NCBI GenBank assembly: GCA_019095985.1
Contig: CM032662.1
Span: forward strand, 10,147,636-10,211,635
Direction of reading: 5' to 3'
Source: Streblospio benedicti
Lineage: Eukaryota; Annelida; Polychaeta; Spionida; Spionidae
DNA: 64,000 nucleotides
Shown here: one piece after another, positions 21,301-33,239 of the stretch
Position numbering within the stretch: position 1 is the stretch's first letter
Layout of the letters: every line of letters starts with the position of its first letter
The notes under the pieces: generated by a model
The model's database searches: none
The model's input: the letters and a program-made list of their open reading frames with translations, nothing else
Told to the model about the DNA's origin: nothing
Translations under genes and position numbers: made by a program

Positions 21301-24137
21301 AACAAAGTGGAAAGCCAATGAGACTTATTCTTATAAATATACCAGGCAGGGGTAGACAAACTGTATGAGTACACCCAGTTACCCAGGGCAAGTAATAATC
21401 CGATAAGAGCAAGTAAAATTTGAACTCAGAACTCTTCATTACACTCAAAGCCGAAATCACATCAATATATATACGACCAATAAGAAACAAATTGCATATG
21501 GCGTGGTAAGATTTGAAACAGATGTGTCATATTTTTAAAATTAATTGAATATCGTCAGTACGATGAGTTATCGAACAAGAATTCACACATCAGATATTAC
21601 ATAAACCGATTTTGTAACCATCTACGGATGGACAAGTCTACCAGAACCGCTTTTAAGTCGATATTTAAGGCTGAAGTGGAGAATGTCAATGCTGTCATGT
21701 TTTTTGGGGTCGTTTTGAACATAGAACATCAAAATTTAGAAGCCTTTTATGCATTGGACATCCTTCAATGGCAGTGTTCCCATTTTGACAGTGGTAGTAC
21801 AAGTCACATCATTTGAGCTAGGATGCCTACGTTTTGTCAGGATGACGCAGACTTCAACTTGACCAGTCAGGAGCATAAAATTCAAGACTCTTTTATCTCC
21901 AGAACCTGTGGGAACCCTGTTGAAAAACGTTTACTCACAAGTAATTTCAGTCAATATCCCCAAGTAATTTCAATTAAAGAAACGCCGCCACTCCCCCAAT
22001 GGCAGTTAAAAGTCCGTAAAATTATTGATATCTTTGAACAGTGAAATCGGCCGACGGCATTTTCTTTGATAAGCGCCGGCCTTTGAACTACCACCTATCT
22101 TGAATAAGCGCCGGGTGAATGGCATGTTTTAAATCAATAAGCGCCGGGCGCCTATTCGAGAAAATACGGTAATCCATTATTTCTGAAAATATCTTACATT
22201 TTGAAAGATCAACCAGAGAATAGACTATCTTCGCTCTCATTGGACAAACTTAAATGAGGTGATATAGGTCAGCCAATCGCGCAGAGCGGGTGTAAATATA
22301 AACAGTACCACGTGGATAGGTGGATTTGAGGGGGAGTAAAGATCTATGAAATCAACGTAGATAGTAAAATTGGTATCAATCCACGTGGATTTAAGATTCG
22401 TGCTACACTACACTTGTTTTCTACCTAATTTCCACCATGAGGGTGAAAACTAATTTTTTGCCTGCTGGGATGTCAGCGGTCACTACACCAAGGCTTTGCC
22501 TTAATTATCCTTATTACAACATACTAGCTGTTTACCCGGCATTGCTCGGATTGAAACAGATGATATCCGGAACACATTAAATGCTCCTCCCTCCCCATCC
22601 TTTCCCCTGTCCCACATCCCTCACACCAGCTCCCGTCACTATACAGGTCTGGGAAAGATTAAATCCACTTCAATCACCTTCCTCCCACTGTCATATGTGA
22701 CAGCCAAACAACTACATGTATGCGGCAATGCTTGATCCCTAGAATATTCCTCCCTCCAGCTACTCCTACCCCTGGTTAACACGTTTAGAAATTGGGAATT
22801 GGTTTGTACATTGTAAAGTGAAAGTATAAGGAAATTAAACTGATCAAATGAATGAATGATTTCATACCTGATATATGCAGTTTGAGCCTAGTCCTTTCTC
22901 CTATGGTCAGGCCTAGTTTTTCAAAATCCCCGTCAGATAATTCACTTAAATGTGCGACAGTAATCTGTAAAAGATAATGGAAAATGTTGATATTTTAAAC
23001 TAAAAACAATACAAATTTTCAAAACTCAAAATAAGTAATCGATGTGTCGACAGCAAGTTCATGGAGTAACGTTTTCTATTATAACAAAAAACTTGTACTG
23101 AATGTCAAAAAAACTTGTTGGAAATCAGATACACTATTTCTTTTCCGGACATACATTGAAAATTCTGATTTACACTATTTCTTTTCCAACCCTTCATTGT
23201 ATTTTTTTTTTGGTGATTGCTTTACATCATACAATCACTCACATGAAACTGACATTTTTTCAGTCCTTGTCAGAGACAGAAAAATTTTGAAATATCCTAA
23301 AATGGCAATTACGTTCCATGGTTAAAACAGCCAAGTGTTTATATCGTAGATTGGCATATACATTGCTGTATCACTTGTATGACAAGCCATGTGTAAGCAA
23401 ATAAAAATATGGCTCAATGAATGAATATTCAATGCATCTTGGGTTCCATTATTCATGGTTTAAGGAATAATTTCAGATACCTATTGGAACCATCGATTTT
23501 GCTCTGCGGCGAGTCTTTCGCAGTTTTCTCAACAGCTTCATAGGGCCGAATCGGAGGAGCACGGATCATAAGATCACCCACAAGGATTTTAAAATTGTTG
23601 CACGTGTGAAATAATCGGTAAGCAGATGTAAAGTTATTTGGAAGATCGTGGCATCAAACTCACGGCCTCCCGTCTTTGGTACAGACCAGTCATAGGTCCA
23701 GAGACGGACGCGCTGCCACTGCGCTAATCCTCCGAGAACGAAGTACAGACACTTCGAACTTCACCAGTATCAACCTTGCGTCATACCATTTTCCCGCCAT
23801 GATACTATTATTAGCCTATTCAGCCATTCAGCCTCGTCGGCTTTCTTGTCATAACCACGGCCTACACCGATTAATCTGCTCTGCAGCATTCTATCAGACT
23901 TTGCATATAAATATTTTAACAGTTGTATCATTAAAGTATCGCGCCGTAGAATATCGTATCGATACTTTCATCGTGACTAAATAAACCGTGGTGCATCGGT
24001 GTATCGTTTAACCTGTACTCTAAACTAAATGAACCTATTTCCAGTGTGTTTTACAATCTTAAATCTTCTTTGATGAAGTTAGGATAGTGCTGCTCCAGCC
24101 CACACGCTTGCAAAATAGCCCTCAAATCCTCTGCCAT
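18378..24137 (-). CDS. Small SAM-domain protein, five exons
   Basis: Exons on the - strand: 24137-24063 (begins ATG directly after TTTGTAG), 22964-22868, 21263-21175, 18854-18776 and 18472-18378 (TAA). Lengths 75+97+89+79+95 give 145 codons including the stop, in frame throughout. Exons 1 and 2 form a sterile alpha motif: MAEDLRAILQACGLEQHYP, NFIKED, then ITVAHLSELSDGDFEKLG and LTIGERTRLKLHI. The tail has a Ser/Thr-rich linker (STPNSSTSRTVT) and a basic end (FDYREHLSQKLATC, ILKMTNPR). SAM domains mediate protein or RNA contacts; the specific role is unknown. Exons 2-5 mostly have good sites (TTTTACAG, GTATGA, CTACCAG, GTGAGT); the exon 3 and 4 acceptors are weaker. Oddity: the position after codon 25 reads TTAAGA, one base from GTAAGA, so exon 1 lacks a canonical donor. 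That could be mutation, a sequencing error or a decaying gene. Confidence 0.6.
19763..19989. mobile_element. Small inverted-end element with CAGGGCCAC termini
   Basis: cagggccac at 19763 is mirrored by gtggccctt at 19982-19990. The interior has repeated GTCC/GGAC words (ttgtccattggacaa, cttgtccacaggacaag) that fold. It lies inside an intron of the SAM gene and has no coding capacity. Confidence 0.45.
20348..20512 (+). repeat. Tandem duplication, ~90 bp period
   Basis: gttatgtcatttatttggtg followed by accatac occurs at about 20358 and 20442. Each is followed by an aaatatatgctat/aaatatatgctac block and ctatgt(c/t)ttgtt. Confidence 0.85.
20904..21092. repeat. 48 bp inverted repeat with 93 nt spacer
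   Basis: 20904-20951 (including gttttagaattttcttttat and gtgtgatat) is the near-perfect reverse complement of 21045-21092. The transcript would form a long hairpin in the last third of a SAM-gene intron. Confidence 0.8.
22055..22170 (+). repeat. ataagcgccgg repeat
   Basis: ATAAGCGCCGG occurs three times (about 22069, 22104, 22137), and the block ends in gcgcctattcgagaaaatac. Related words occur at 3330-3350 and 3800. Dispersed repeat, no coding capacity. Confidence 0.55.
23481..23569 (-). CDS. Possible first exon, unassigned
   Basis: An ATG at 23569-23567 opens a protein-like frame (MIRAPPIRPYEAVEKTAK, then DSPQSKIDGSN) that ends at a fair donor, AATAG|GTATCT. It sits between exons 1 and 2 of the SAM gene on the same strand, but its phase does not fit either neighbour. 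It could be an alternative first exon of that gene or chance. Confidence 0.25.
23640..23740 (-). mobile_element. tRNA-derived SINE head
   Basis: On the - strand ggaggattagcgcagtggca has a good A box (TTAGCGCAGTGG, 23727-23716), and gagtttgatgccac (23661-23648) resembles a B box (GWTYRANNC). The spacing of about 55 nt fits a tRNA-like RNA polymerase III promoter. I see no full cloverleaf with a normal acceptor stem, so a SINE or decayed tRNA is preferred over a working tRNA gene. Confidence 0.6.
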
Positions 24138-24724
24138 CTACAAATTGAAAGAATGATAGTTGATACATAAAATGCTTTTGAAACAAGACCATGGTATACA
24201 TGCTCAACAAAATTGAAGCCAATCTAAATATAAGTGGTGCTGTGAGCGTGGTAAACAAGAAAAATGGCCGCGATATTTGTTGGTCATTAAATAAAATGCC
24301 TGGTTTCTTTTCTTCAAAATTCCTTATCTTTTTCCCGGGTTTTTAGCTACAATTGTCGATTTCCGCATTTATTCAAGACTCGGGAACATTATTTCGAAAT
24401 TCCGCACTAATTCCCGTTTTCCAGGACATGTGGGAGCCCTGTATATTACTTAATGAATTCACGACGTGAGGAATCAACTTCATACTTATCAAAATCCATA
24501 TAGTTACATCTAGGACAACGTGATGATACTGCTTTTTCAGTAGGTAGTGTGAGTACAGTAATATTGTAGTGAGTGTAAATGAATGGCAAGTAATTGACCC
24601 TGTCATGTTTTATTAAGTTGCTCCTAAAAATCGACTGTAATCCATGAAAAGAACACTGATTCACATACGTGGCGGGATGTACGTGGTCCTGGTTGCCCGA
24701 GACTAGTTCAGTCGACATTGGCGG

Positions 24725-24760
24725 TGCAAGGATACTACATTTATAGGTAGTATCCTTGCA
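24725..24760. repeat. Perfect 13 bp hairpin
   Basis: tgcaaggatacta (24725-24737) and tagtatccttgca (24748-24760) are exact reverse complements around a 10 nt loop. It stands alone; not followed by a T-run, so no terminator is implied. Confidence 0.75.
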
Positions 24761-25404
24761 TAATATTATAACACCATCAAACTAATCTAGATCTAGATCT
24801 ACCAAAATGAGATACCTACTTCGGAAATCTAAGATTATACGGACTTTTAGCATTTTGTTTAACACCAATGGTGTAGCTCAATAATGGGATTAATTCACAA
24901 AATGTACTAGATTTGATGAGGTGCCCCGGCAACCAGAAAAAAAATAATTTAAAAAAGTGTCAAATTTGACGACATAACCCGGGTCGTCGCGTCACGGCTC
25001 ATATGCAAGCTTGAAGATGCAGTCGGCAGCACCTCGACATACTTAAGCAGATTGTCTCGTCACTAAAATGTACATATGACGACCTGCTAACGTATGTTGA
25101 GGTGATGTTGAAGTCCTGGCGACAGCATCTACTATGTAGATAACATCCCAGTGGGCAATATTGATGTTGGAATCCCCTAGACGGGCCTAGTGTCTGCAGT
25201 GTCATTTATGAACGCAAACAGTTCCAGGTTGATCTTCACTCAACTAGACGGTGTTAAAAGCCTTAAAGCCCTCCGAAATAAACGTCATTGTTATCTAAAC
25301 AATCATTGCCCATCCAATGATCTCCTTCTCAACTACTGACACGAACTTACCTCAATCAAAATCAAATCAATCAAAAAGTGTAACATAAACTTCACAAACG
25401 CGGG

Positions 25405-25520
25405 AAACAAGTCAATATGGCGCATGCGCATATTATGGCGTTCCGGTCACGTGATTTAAGCGAGACCGCGAGAACACGAGACCCAATTTTTTTCTTCTTT
25501 CGTGCTTTTTTCGTAGGCGA
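25405..25520. promoter_or_regulatory. CpG-rich promoter-like block with NRF1 and E-box sites
   Basis: GCGCATGCGC at 25420-25429 is a perfect palindromic NRF1 site. TCACGTGA at 25447-25454 is a USF/TFE-type E-box. ATGGCG occurs between them, and cgagaccgcgagaacacgag follows. This combination is common in animal CpG promoters. It lies 1.3 kb upstream of the SAM gene's first exon on the - strand, so it could serve that gene. No transcription evidence is available. Confidence 0.4.
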
Positions 25521-25559
25521 GACCACGAGACCCAAGTTTTATGTCTATGGTAACATAAT

Positions 25560-28260
25560 TGTGATTATAACATGTATCTAATCGTAGCTGTAATATACAT
25601 AGCGTGTAAGTCAAAATTCATACATATACACGGCATACAGTTGTTTGTTGGCTAATACAATGATATTGAACTCTACATTATCTAACATCATGTTTATACA
25701 TTAAACATATAATAAACTATCTTTCTATTCAAACAATACAAGCATTAAGCATGCATTGGTGAGAGTTCGTTAACAATCATGAGTAAATTATTTGAATATA
25801 TTTTGACAATCAAAATAAAGCATGTGGTAAGAATAACTTGTTTTAACAATAAAAATAAGCAGATTGCCAAAGGCTTAACATAATTATGTAAACTGTGTTG
25901 GAAATCACGATTACAATAATATTGAGAAACATGCATTAAGTTATGGATTTCCTTCAAATAACAAAGAGTCATTGTGTAGTCTCTTTTGCGTGTCAGTCGA
26001 CATGGCTATTAATCCTTGGTGACTTGAGCAGACATCTGGCACGTGGCTGATTGATAAATATGATGGGCAGGGATCATATGATAGCATATGGATGGCGTGG
26101 ACTAAACGACTGTTATTGCAAGACGGGTAGGGGTCAATGCATGGAATGCTTATGTGACAGGAAATATGGCTCCAAGATGCCAAGGTAAAGATTGATAATC
26201 GTGAATGGGTGATTCCTAGTGGTTAAACCAGGTCAGTGAAATTTGAAAGATATCCAAGGTTACATTGTACAGTAAACAATCGTTCACGGGCGTGATAACA
26301 TTGTCATTACAACGTATGGAATATGATGTTTACGCGTGTATGTAGCAAAGAATGAAGCAATTTCAGCAAAAGCGTAGTTCGATCACTCTAAGTAAACATT
26401 CCATCATTAGATGTAATTAATCTACCAAGAGCATTGGTAACTAAACCAATATCATGCAAAACAACAGAAAATATGTTTGAAGTTGTAGGCTTGTACTGCA
26501 AAACGATGGCACACAACAGCAGGGCCCCATTCTACTGTCAGTCAAGAGCACAAAAAGAACCATACTTACACTACAAATTACATAATTCTGTTAAGAGGCA
26601 GAGATTACTACCACATAGCATGAAAACAATAGATTCAATGCAAAATGGGCTATTGAAATAACCACATTATTAGCTCAATGAGACTGGTTTGCTGCGTAAG
26701 ATTTGTAATTGACAAACATGTACACAATTTGGGTTATTGCCTATGGAATTACAGTTAATTCATCTTGCTCAATGGAATGTAACTAGCCCACAATTACATT
26801 TACCATTACCATATGAATGGTATCGATTAAAACCTAAGTTTTAAGAGAAATTCCAACCAATTTAATTGTAGTAAATTATAAAATGTTGATCACCATAATT
26901 TTGGCATACTATGTAATGTAAACTAAATGGATAAATTATTGACAAGCCATAACCTATTACATTATTGTGTATCATTCCTTCAGTGGTGAAGGAGAATGAC
27001 AACAAAATATGTCAAATTTGTCACAGGCGTTACTGTGAGGAAATTTCACTATGGACACCCTGCGTAGATGGAGAACTATGTAAGTTTTAAGCGAATGGTT
27101 GGACTGTAGCAGGGGCAAAGTTGGAGGTTTTCTCATTAAATTGCATTGTATACTGTTTTTTGGGATAAAAGGGGTTATAATGCGTACATAAATGTTTTGT
27201 TGTCTTCTTTCATTACCGTTTAGTGTTATTAGGCATAGGCGTGATTTGGGCAATGATCTTTCTGAATGTAGATTTGGCAAACACTTGAGGGATTAATGAT
27301 TTATAAACAACAGGAGGTTAATGCTGGCTGAGACTGTTTGTCCTTGAAGAAGCTGACGTTGCAAAGCGTGGCATCCCCTATCGCGAGGAAATCGTTTAAT
27401 AAGATTGAGTCATGCTGGCATTAACAAATGGCAATGTAACATGAGAGGAAGCTATTTACCTGACTGACACATGGCACGTGTGGGTAGATTGGTGGAATTT
27501 CAAATGGCTGTTTCCGGTAGCTGTTATAAACATCTTACCGTGAATTGTAGTGCAGCGTGGCCTGTTAGCTGTGACGTCATTGGCAGCTGGAAGGAGTAGT
27601 GACTATATTTATAGATATGGTGTCGCGGGCGTCGGTCAAAGGATAAGCCTCATGGCTGTTCATGGTATGGTCAATGGTGAATATGTGTGTACAGATATGG
27701 GACACTCAAAAAATCATGTGACTGGGGTTGCATCCAAACTTATTATGATTTCGACTTTTAAGCTAAACACCAGGAACCTCGATTGGGGCCGTGATGGACC
27801 TGTTTTTCCATCATAATAAAAGGTACAGAGCGGTACAGCCCAGATTAACTAGTTTGGAGTGGTATACAACATTTATTATGAAGAGGGCGCACCCTCTCAA
27901 TAGTCTATTGGCTGGGGTTGCTATCGCTACCATCGTGTTGTCGGCTTTGCTTTGCTTTGCTTTTTGCATTGCTGCATATTTCAATTTTTTTACTATCGAG
28001 GGCGGGCCATGAGTAAAAGGGGATGTTTGAATCTGAGGTATAAAGGTAACATTTTAAACTTATGTGGAGGGGAACCTAGTTGGGCGATATATACACAGCA
28101 AGGGGTAATCTATATACATTAGTACTCGTCGTTTTTAATAATCATTATCATCTTCATTATCTTCATTTCATCACAATCAGTACTATTACCCATGATGTCT
28201 AACATTAAACTCAGTTAGAAGAATTATAGTTACCACTCTTCAGATGATCTTCTAACTGAG
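25560..28260 (-). mobile_element. Fossil LTR-type element, inverted copy (left arm)
   Basis: The whole stretch is a diverged reverse complement of about 30040-33000. Matching landmarks are the leader words around 28127-28250 against 30040-30175, gccacgtg/cacgtggc near 27475 and 31240, and atgcattgg/ccattgcat near 25750 and 32775. No protein domain was recognised, so it looks like a non-autonomous member. It is old and broken. The arm stops near 25560 on the left and near 28260 on the right, without a recognised LTR. Confidence 0.6.
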
Positions 28261-29707
28261 CTGAGATACTGCCGTGGTAACCTTTGCTGTGGTAATTTCT
28301 GCTGCTATTAGCTTCTGCCACAAGTTAATTCACTTCAGTAATCAATGCAGAGATTTAGTACTCGGCAAAATAAGGAATCAGCGGTGCGAATAGACTGATT
28401 GCCGCGTTGAGGGGCGGGTCTTATGGAGGTCCTGTACTCGTGATTGGTCAGTGGGATGGGGCTGCTGGCAGTTTTGGCAGGAGGCCGAGTGGCGCAAAAA
28501 TAGACTGATTGCCGCGTTGAGGGTCAGTCGGTTTAGGGAGTTTGGGGAGGTAACATATGGGTGAATTCGCTTTTGCACTTGGGATCCTAATGTGTCCAGC
28601 GTTGAGTGTATCATCGGGGGATTGGAAGGCGTGAATATATTTTTAATTTGTACGCAATATTCTTGTTTTATTTGTTACTGGTCATCGACCTTTTTTGTGC
28701 TGGTCTGTCACCTGAATTCATACGTGTTTTCTTATGTTACATACTAAAAATATTAGGCTTAGCCACGCCTTCTGAGACTTCAGTTTTGTCCATAGTTTAT
28801 GGCTCAATTTAGTCTTGTGTTTTCGTTTGGATTGAGATTAACATTCAGAATTTAACAAGCAATACTGGTAGACTGGATACATGAACTTTTATCTTTCAAT
28901 AGTGATGTTCCTGTGACGTTTTTTCGGTGTTAATTTGCTACGTGCCGGTTGGATTTTCATTTGCATGACGATTCGTCATGAGAACTTTCCGTCACAAGAA
29001 ATTCCGGGCTGACCCGTCATGAAACTGAAGTCGATCCGTCTTGAAAACCCGGGCTGACCCGTCATGAGACTGAAGTCATTCCGTCTTGAAAAGCTGTACT
29101 TGTGGGTGTGCCTTGGGACGTCGAACACAGTTACGCTGCAAGTAAGTTGTCTTTCCATCCAGTAACTTTATATCCGCTCACTTGGTTGTAGCAGGGGGTT
29201 GCAGTCGGTGCTGTAGTACTGTATCGATTGTACATAGTAATGTAAAGTTTGTTGGCGTCACTTGTCGCCTTAATGCATATGTGCCCGCTTTTTTATTTGG
29301 GTGTGGCTTTCTTCCTTTATTACCTTATAACTTTAGTTTGAGGCTTGTTCTAATGTTGAGTAGGGATTTTTAGTAATTATGTTCGAATATAGGTTAGTGA
29401 CAGTAGCCTAGTAGGTAGTTTCATTATAATGGTGATGGTTTGCCGTTCTCTGCCATTTATGAGTGGTTCATATCCCATGGTCCCGATGATCTTCCAATGT
29501 TGGAACTATGGTTCATTACAGGCATGGTACTTTGTTATTTCCAATGTTGAGTGGAAATAGTGTTTTTTTGTTCCCAATGTGGAGTGGGAATATACTTATG
29601 AATGGTAGAGGGTGGTAGAGCATTACTATTATTAGTGGTAATTAGGTTTATTTTTCATTCCCATTTCTGGATGGGGTTATTTTGGTTGCTAAGTTCCCAA
29701 TTACAAA
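28261..29707 (+). repeat. Spacer between the inverted fossil copies, with tandem and dispersed repeats
   Basis: aatagactgattgccgcgtt with gagg follows itself at about 28388 and 28500. A ~45 bp unit (ccgggctgacccgtcatga, then ccgtcttgaaaa) is repeated at about 29004-29092, with a partial copy just before. The part 28606-28830 recurs in inverse orientation at about 41530-41730, and atagtttatggctcaat recurs near 28792 and 38000. No gene recognised. Confidence 0.55.
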
Positions 29708-29966
29708 AGTGCTGAGTCAGATTAGACTCATAGGCATCACCAGAAGTCTCATGCTTCGGCTCCGCCTACCACCACACACATTGGTATGCTCAGTCAGCAT
29801 TGCTTATCTAGCAGATTCTCACCGGATCTGACTCACTTCCGGCTACAGGTACATGGTGCTATATAAGTTGAGAGAAGGCTTTGAGTAGTCAGTCAATAAA
29901 CTGGATAAAGATTACTCGTTTGTTCCGTTATTACGTCTCATCACACATATGTCAAAACCATACATG
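29708..29966 (+). mobile_element. Probable LTR of the fossil element
   Basis: It starts tgctgagtcagattagact, contains TATAAG (about 29863) and AATAAA (about 29896) in promoter-then-polyadenylation order, and ends near accataca before tggtggagacc, which could be a primer-binding site. The same start occurs at 40632 after another internal copy, and an end-like piece (gttattacgtctcat) occurs at 33141. Family not determined. The first ~145 bp also carry inverted aagtgctgagtcagat/atctgactcactt ends. Confidence 0.5.
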
Positions 29967-32900
29967 ACATAAGTGGTGGAGACCGTCTAAGTTTGAAACA
30001 CGAGACCTCTCACTTATTAATCGCGGCATTGGATAGCTAGAAGACCAGAGATCATCAGAAGATCAGAAGAGTGGTAACTATAATTCTTCTAACCAGAATT
30101 TTATGTTAGACATCATGGGCAATAGTACTGATTGTGATGAAAATGATGATTCTTATGATGATGACTATGATGATGCGTATTAGAGTAGCGCCAGCCGATG
30201 TACATAGCCCACCCTACAATGTATATATTCTTTACAACCAAGCCCAGATCACATCACCGTCACTCCCCGCCCTGTTTCAACAACCCCCCCTTTTTACCTT
30301 CAATAGTAATTAGAGAAGTTGCTGCCATGAAGTGTCGTCGTAAATTAGTGCTTCCAAGGAACCACAATGAAAACAATATACAGACATATTAATAATATTG
30401 AATGAATCTATGTTACCACTTAATGTCGGTTGTTCAGGCTCTGCTGTGTATATATTGCGTCCGACTAGGTTCCCTCCACATAAGTTTAAATGTTACCTTA
30501 TACTCAGAATCAAACATCCCCTTTACCTATCATGCTCCCGCCCTCAATAATATAAAATTGAAATATGAAAGCAATGCGTCGGCCTGCAAACCCACACTTT
30601 TGATAAGAAATAGAACTATTAATACTAATGTACCTGGTTGTTAAATCCCTACTCAAACGAGAGTCATGGCTGTTCAGGCTCTGCCACAAACTAATTTTGA
30701 AACAGGTCCATGATTAACTGTATTATGGCAGTTAATATGTTTAGCTTAACCCGACGCCACAATGGTAATAGCAACCCCAGCCAATAGACTATTGAGAGGG
30801 TGCGGCCTTATTCATAATAAATGTTAGACACTATCCAAACTCGATAATCTGGGCTGTGCCGGCTCTGTACCTTACTTTTTTTTATGATGAAAACAGGTCC
30901 ATCACGGCTCCCATGGTTCCTGGTTTGCGGTTCCTGGTGATTAGCTCAACGTCGAAGTCATAATAAGTTTGGATGCAACCCCAGTCACACTGATTTTTTG
31001 GAGTGTCCCATATCTGTACACACATATTCACCTTTAACCATACCATGAACAGCCATGAGGCGACCTTCACCAGATCGCCCGTGACATCATATCCATGAAT
31101 ATAGTCACTGCCCCTCCTGGCGTCTGTATGACTCACAGCCAATAGCAGGCCACGCTGCAAATGCAAGTCACGGTAAGATGTTTATAAATAGCTACTTCCG
31201 GAAACAGCCATCTCAAATTCCGCCAATCTACCCACATGTGCCACGTGTCAATGAAGTAAATAGTTTTTTCTCATAGTACACCCATTTGTTAATGCCAGCG
31301 TGACTCAACCTTCTAATGTTTCCGCATAGCGGAATGCCACGTTTTGCGACGTCAGTCCCTTTTCAAGGCCAAACAGTCTCAGCCAGCATGACTCATTAAC
31401 CTCCCACTGTTTGTGAATCATTAATCCCTCAAGTGTTTGCCAAATCTTACAGACAATAATGCAATAGGTTGTAGCTTGCCAATGATTTATCCATTTAATG
31501 TAATTCGGCTATTCATTTTACATTACATAGTATGCCAAAATAATGGTGAACAATATCTTATAATTTACCCCAATTAATTCATCACTGGGAATTCTCTCTT
31601 AAAACTTAGGTTTTTTAATCGATATCATTTATATGGTAATGGAAAATGTAATTGTGGTCCGGTTACATACCATTGAGCAAGATGAATTAACTGTAATTCC
31701 GTAAACAATAACCCAAATTGCGTATATATTTGTCAGTTACAAATCCTACGCAAAATCAAACTCATTAATTTAGTAATGTGGACATTCCAATAGCTCATTT
31801 TGCATTGAATCTATTAGTTTTCTGCATTAAGTGGTAGTAATCTACCCTACTTAATTAACATTCCAATTATGTGTCATTTTTGGGGAGTAAAAACCCTAAT
31901 AATTTGTAGTGTATGCGTATGGTTCTTTGTGCTCAACAAAACAGTAGCCTGGGGCCCTGCTGTTGTATAACATCGTTGAAGTATAAGCCTATGCAACTTC
32001 AAACATAATTTCTGTTGTTTTGTATGATATTGGTTTAGTTACCGATGCTCTTGGTAGATTAATTATATCTAAGGGAAGATGGAACGTTTACCTAGAGCGA
32101 TCGAACTGCATTCTGCTGGAAATTGCTTCATTCTCTGCTACATACATGTAAACATTAAATTCTATACATTGTAATGACAACAATGTTATCACGCCCATGA
32201 ACGATTGTTCCATGTACAATGATAAGCCTTGGATATCTTCAACTTCACTGACCTGGTTTAACCACTAGGAAATACCCATGCACAATCATCAATCTTTACC
32301 TTGGAATCTCATGAGTCATATTTCTTGTCACATGAGCACTCCATGAATTGACCCCTGCCCGTCTTACAATAACAATCAATTAGTTCACGCCATCTGTATG
32401 CTATCATATGACCACCGCCCATCTCAATTATCAATCACCCACGTGCCAAATGTCTGCTCCTGAAGACAAGAACAAATGGAGCATGTCAACTGACACAAGC
32501 CAAGAAGACTGCACAACAACTCTTTGTTATTTGAAGGAAATCCCTAGCTTAATGCATGTTTTTCAATATTATTGTAACGGATTTCCAACACCATTGCATG
32601 TTTGATGTAATTGTACTATATTTTGTGAATAATTTTGATAGTCTGCATAATTATGTTTGCCTTACAATTCATTTACTTTTGATTGTTAAAACAAATTATT
32701 CCACTGCATGCTTTATTTTGATTGTCAGAATCTAATTTAATTCAATAATTTACTCATGATTGTTAACGAACCTCACCATTGCATGCTTGATGTGATTGTA
32801 TTGTTTAAATAAAAAGATAAAATTTATTATATGTTTAATGTAAAAACATGATTTTAGATAATGTAGAATTTCCTATCATTGTAGTAGCCAACAAAACTAC

Positions 32901-33175
32901 TGTATGCTTGATGTATATTGTATTATATGATTTATTTAATCTCAATTGTTACACGCAAAAAATACCGCTGCATGTTTAATGTATAATGTACATTGGTAGA
33001 TTTAGATTCTCAATGAGTATATATATTTGTAAGAAAAATAACCTTCTTAGCTGACATAATGCAATCATGGTCTAAACATTTGTAACTGGTCCATCTAACT
33101 GAACCAGCAAATTCATGAGAGAGACAAAGGTTCCTGTTTTTGTTATTACGTCTCATTATGTCCACACATGCAGTA
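29967..33175 (+). mobile_element. Fossil LTR-type element, direct copy (right arm)
   Basis: Leader and internal region following the LTR at 29708. It is the partner of the 25560-28260 arm and shares its 3' part (about 32580-33160) with 39890-40530. No gag or pol domain was recognised. It is broken, and divergence between copies is easily visible by eye, so it is not recent. Confidence 0.55.
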
Positions 33176-33239
33176 TGTATTGGTTTTATGTTTTGTTGGT
33201 TGTGGACACCTATGTCATTGTTTGTGCTGTCTCTTATGT

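Noticed and set aside
21203-21336. Alternative reading of SAM-gene exon 3 from acceptor 21270 ending in a stop (LLEETACDVCTYDLPG)
   Set aside because: The acceptor at 21263 gives an open exon with a good donor whose phase fits exons 2 and 4; the shorter-ending version remains possible but is less consistent.
23640-23740. Functional tRNA gene
   Set aside because: A and B boxes are present, but no convincing acceptor stem or anticodon arm; SINE head preferred.
24725-24760. Transcription terminator hairpin
   Set aside because: No T-run and eukaryotic context; recorded only as a hairpin.
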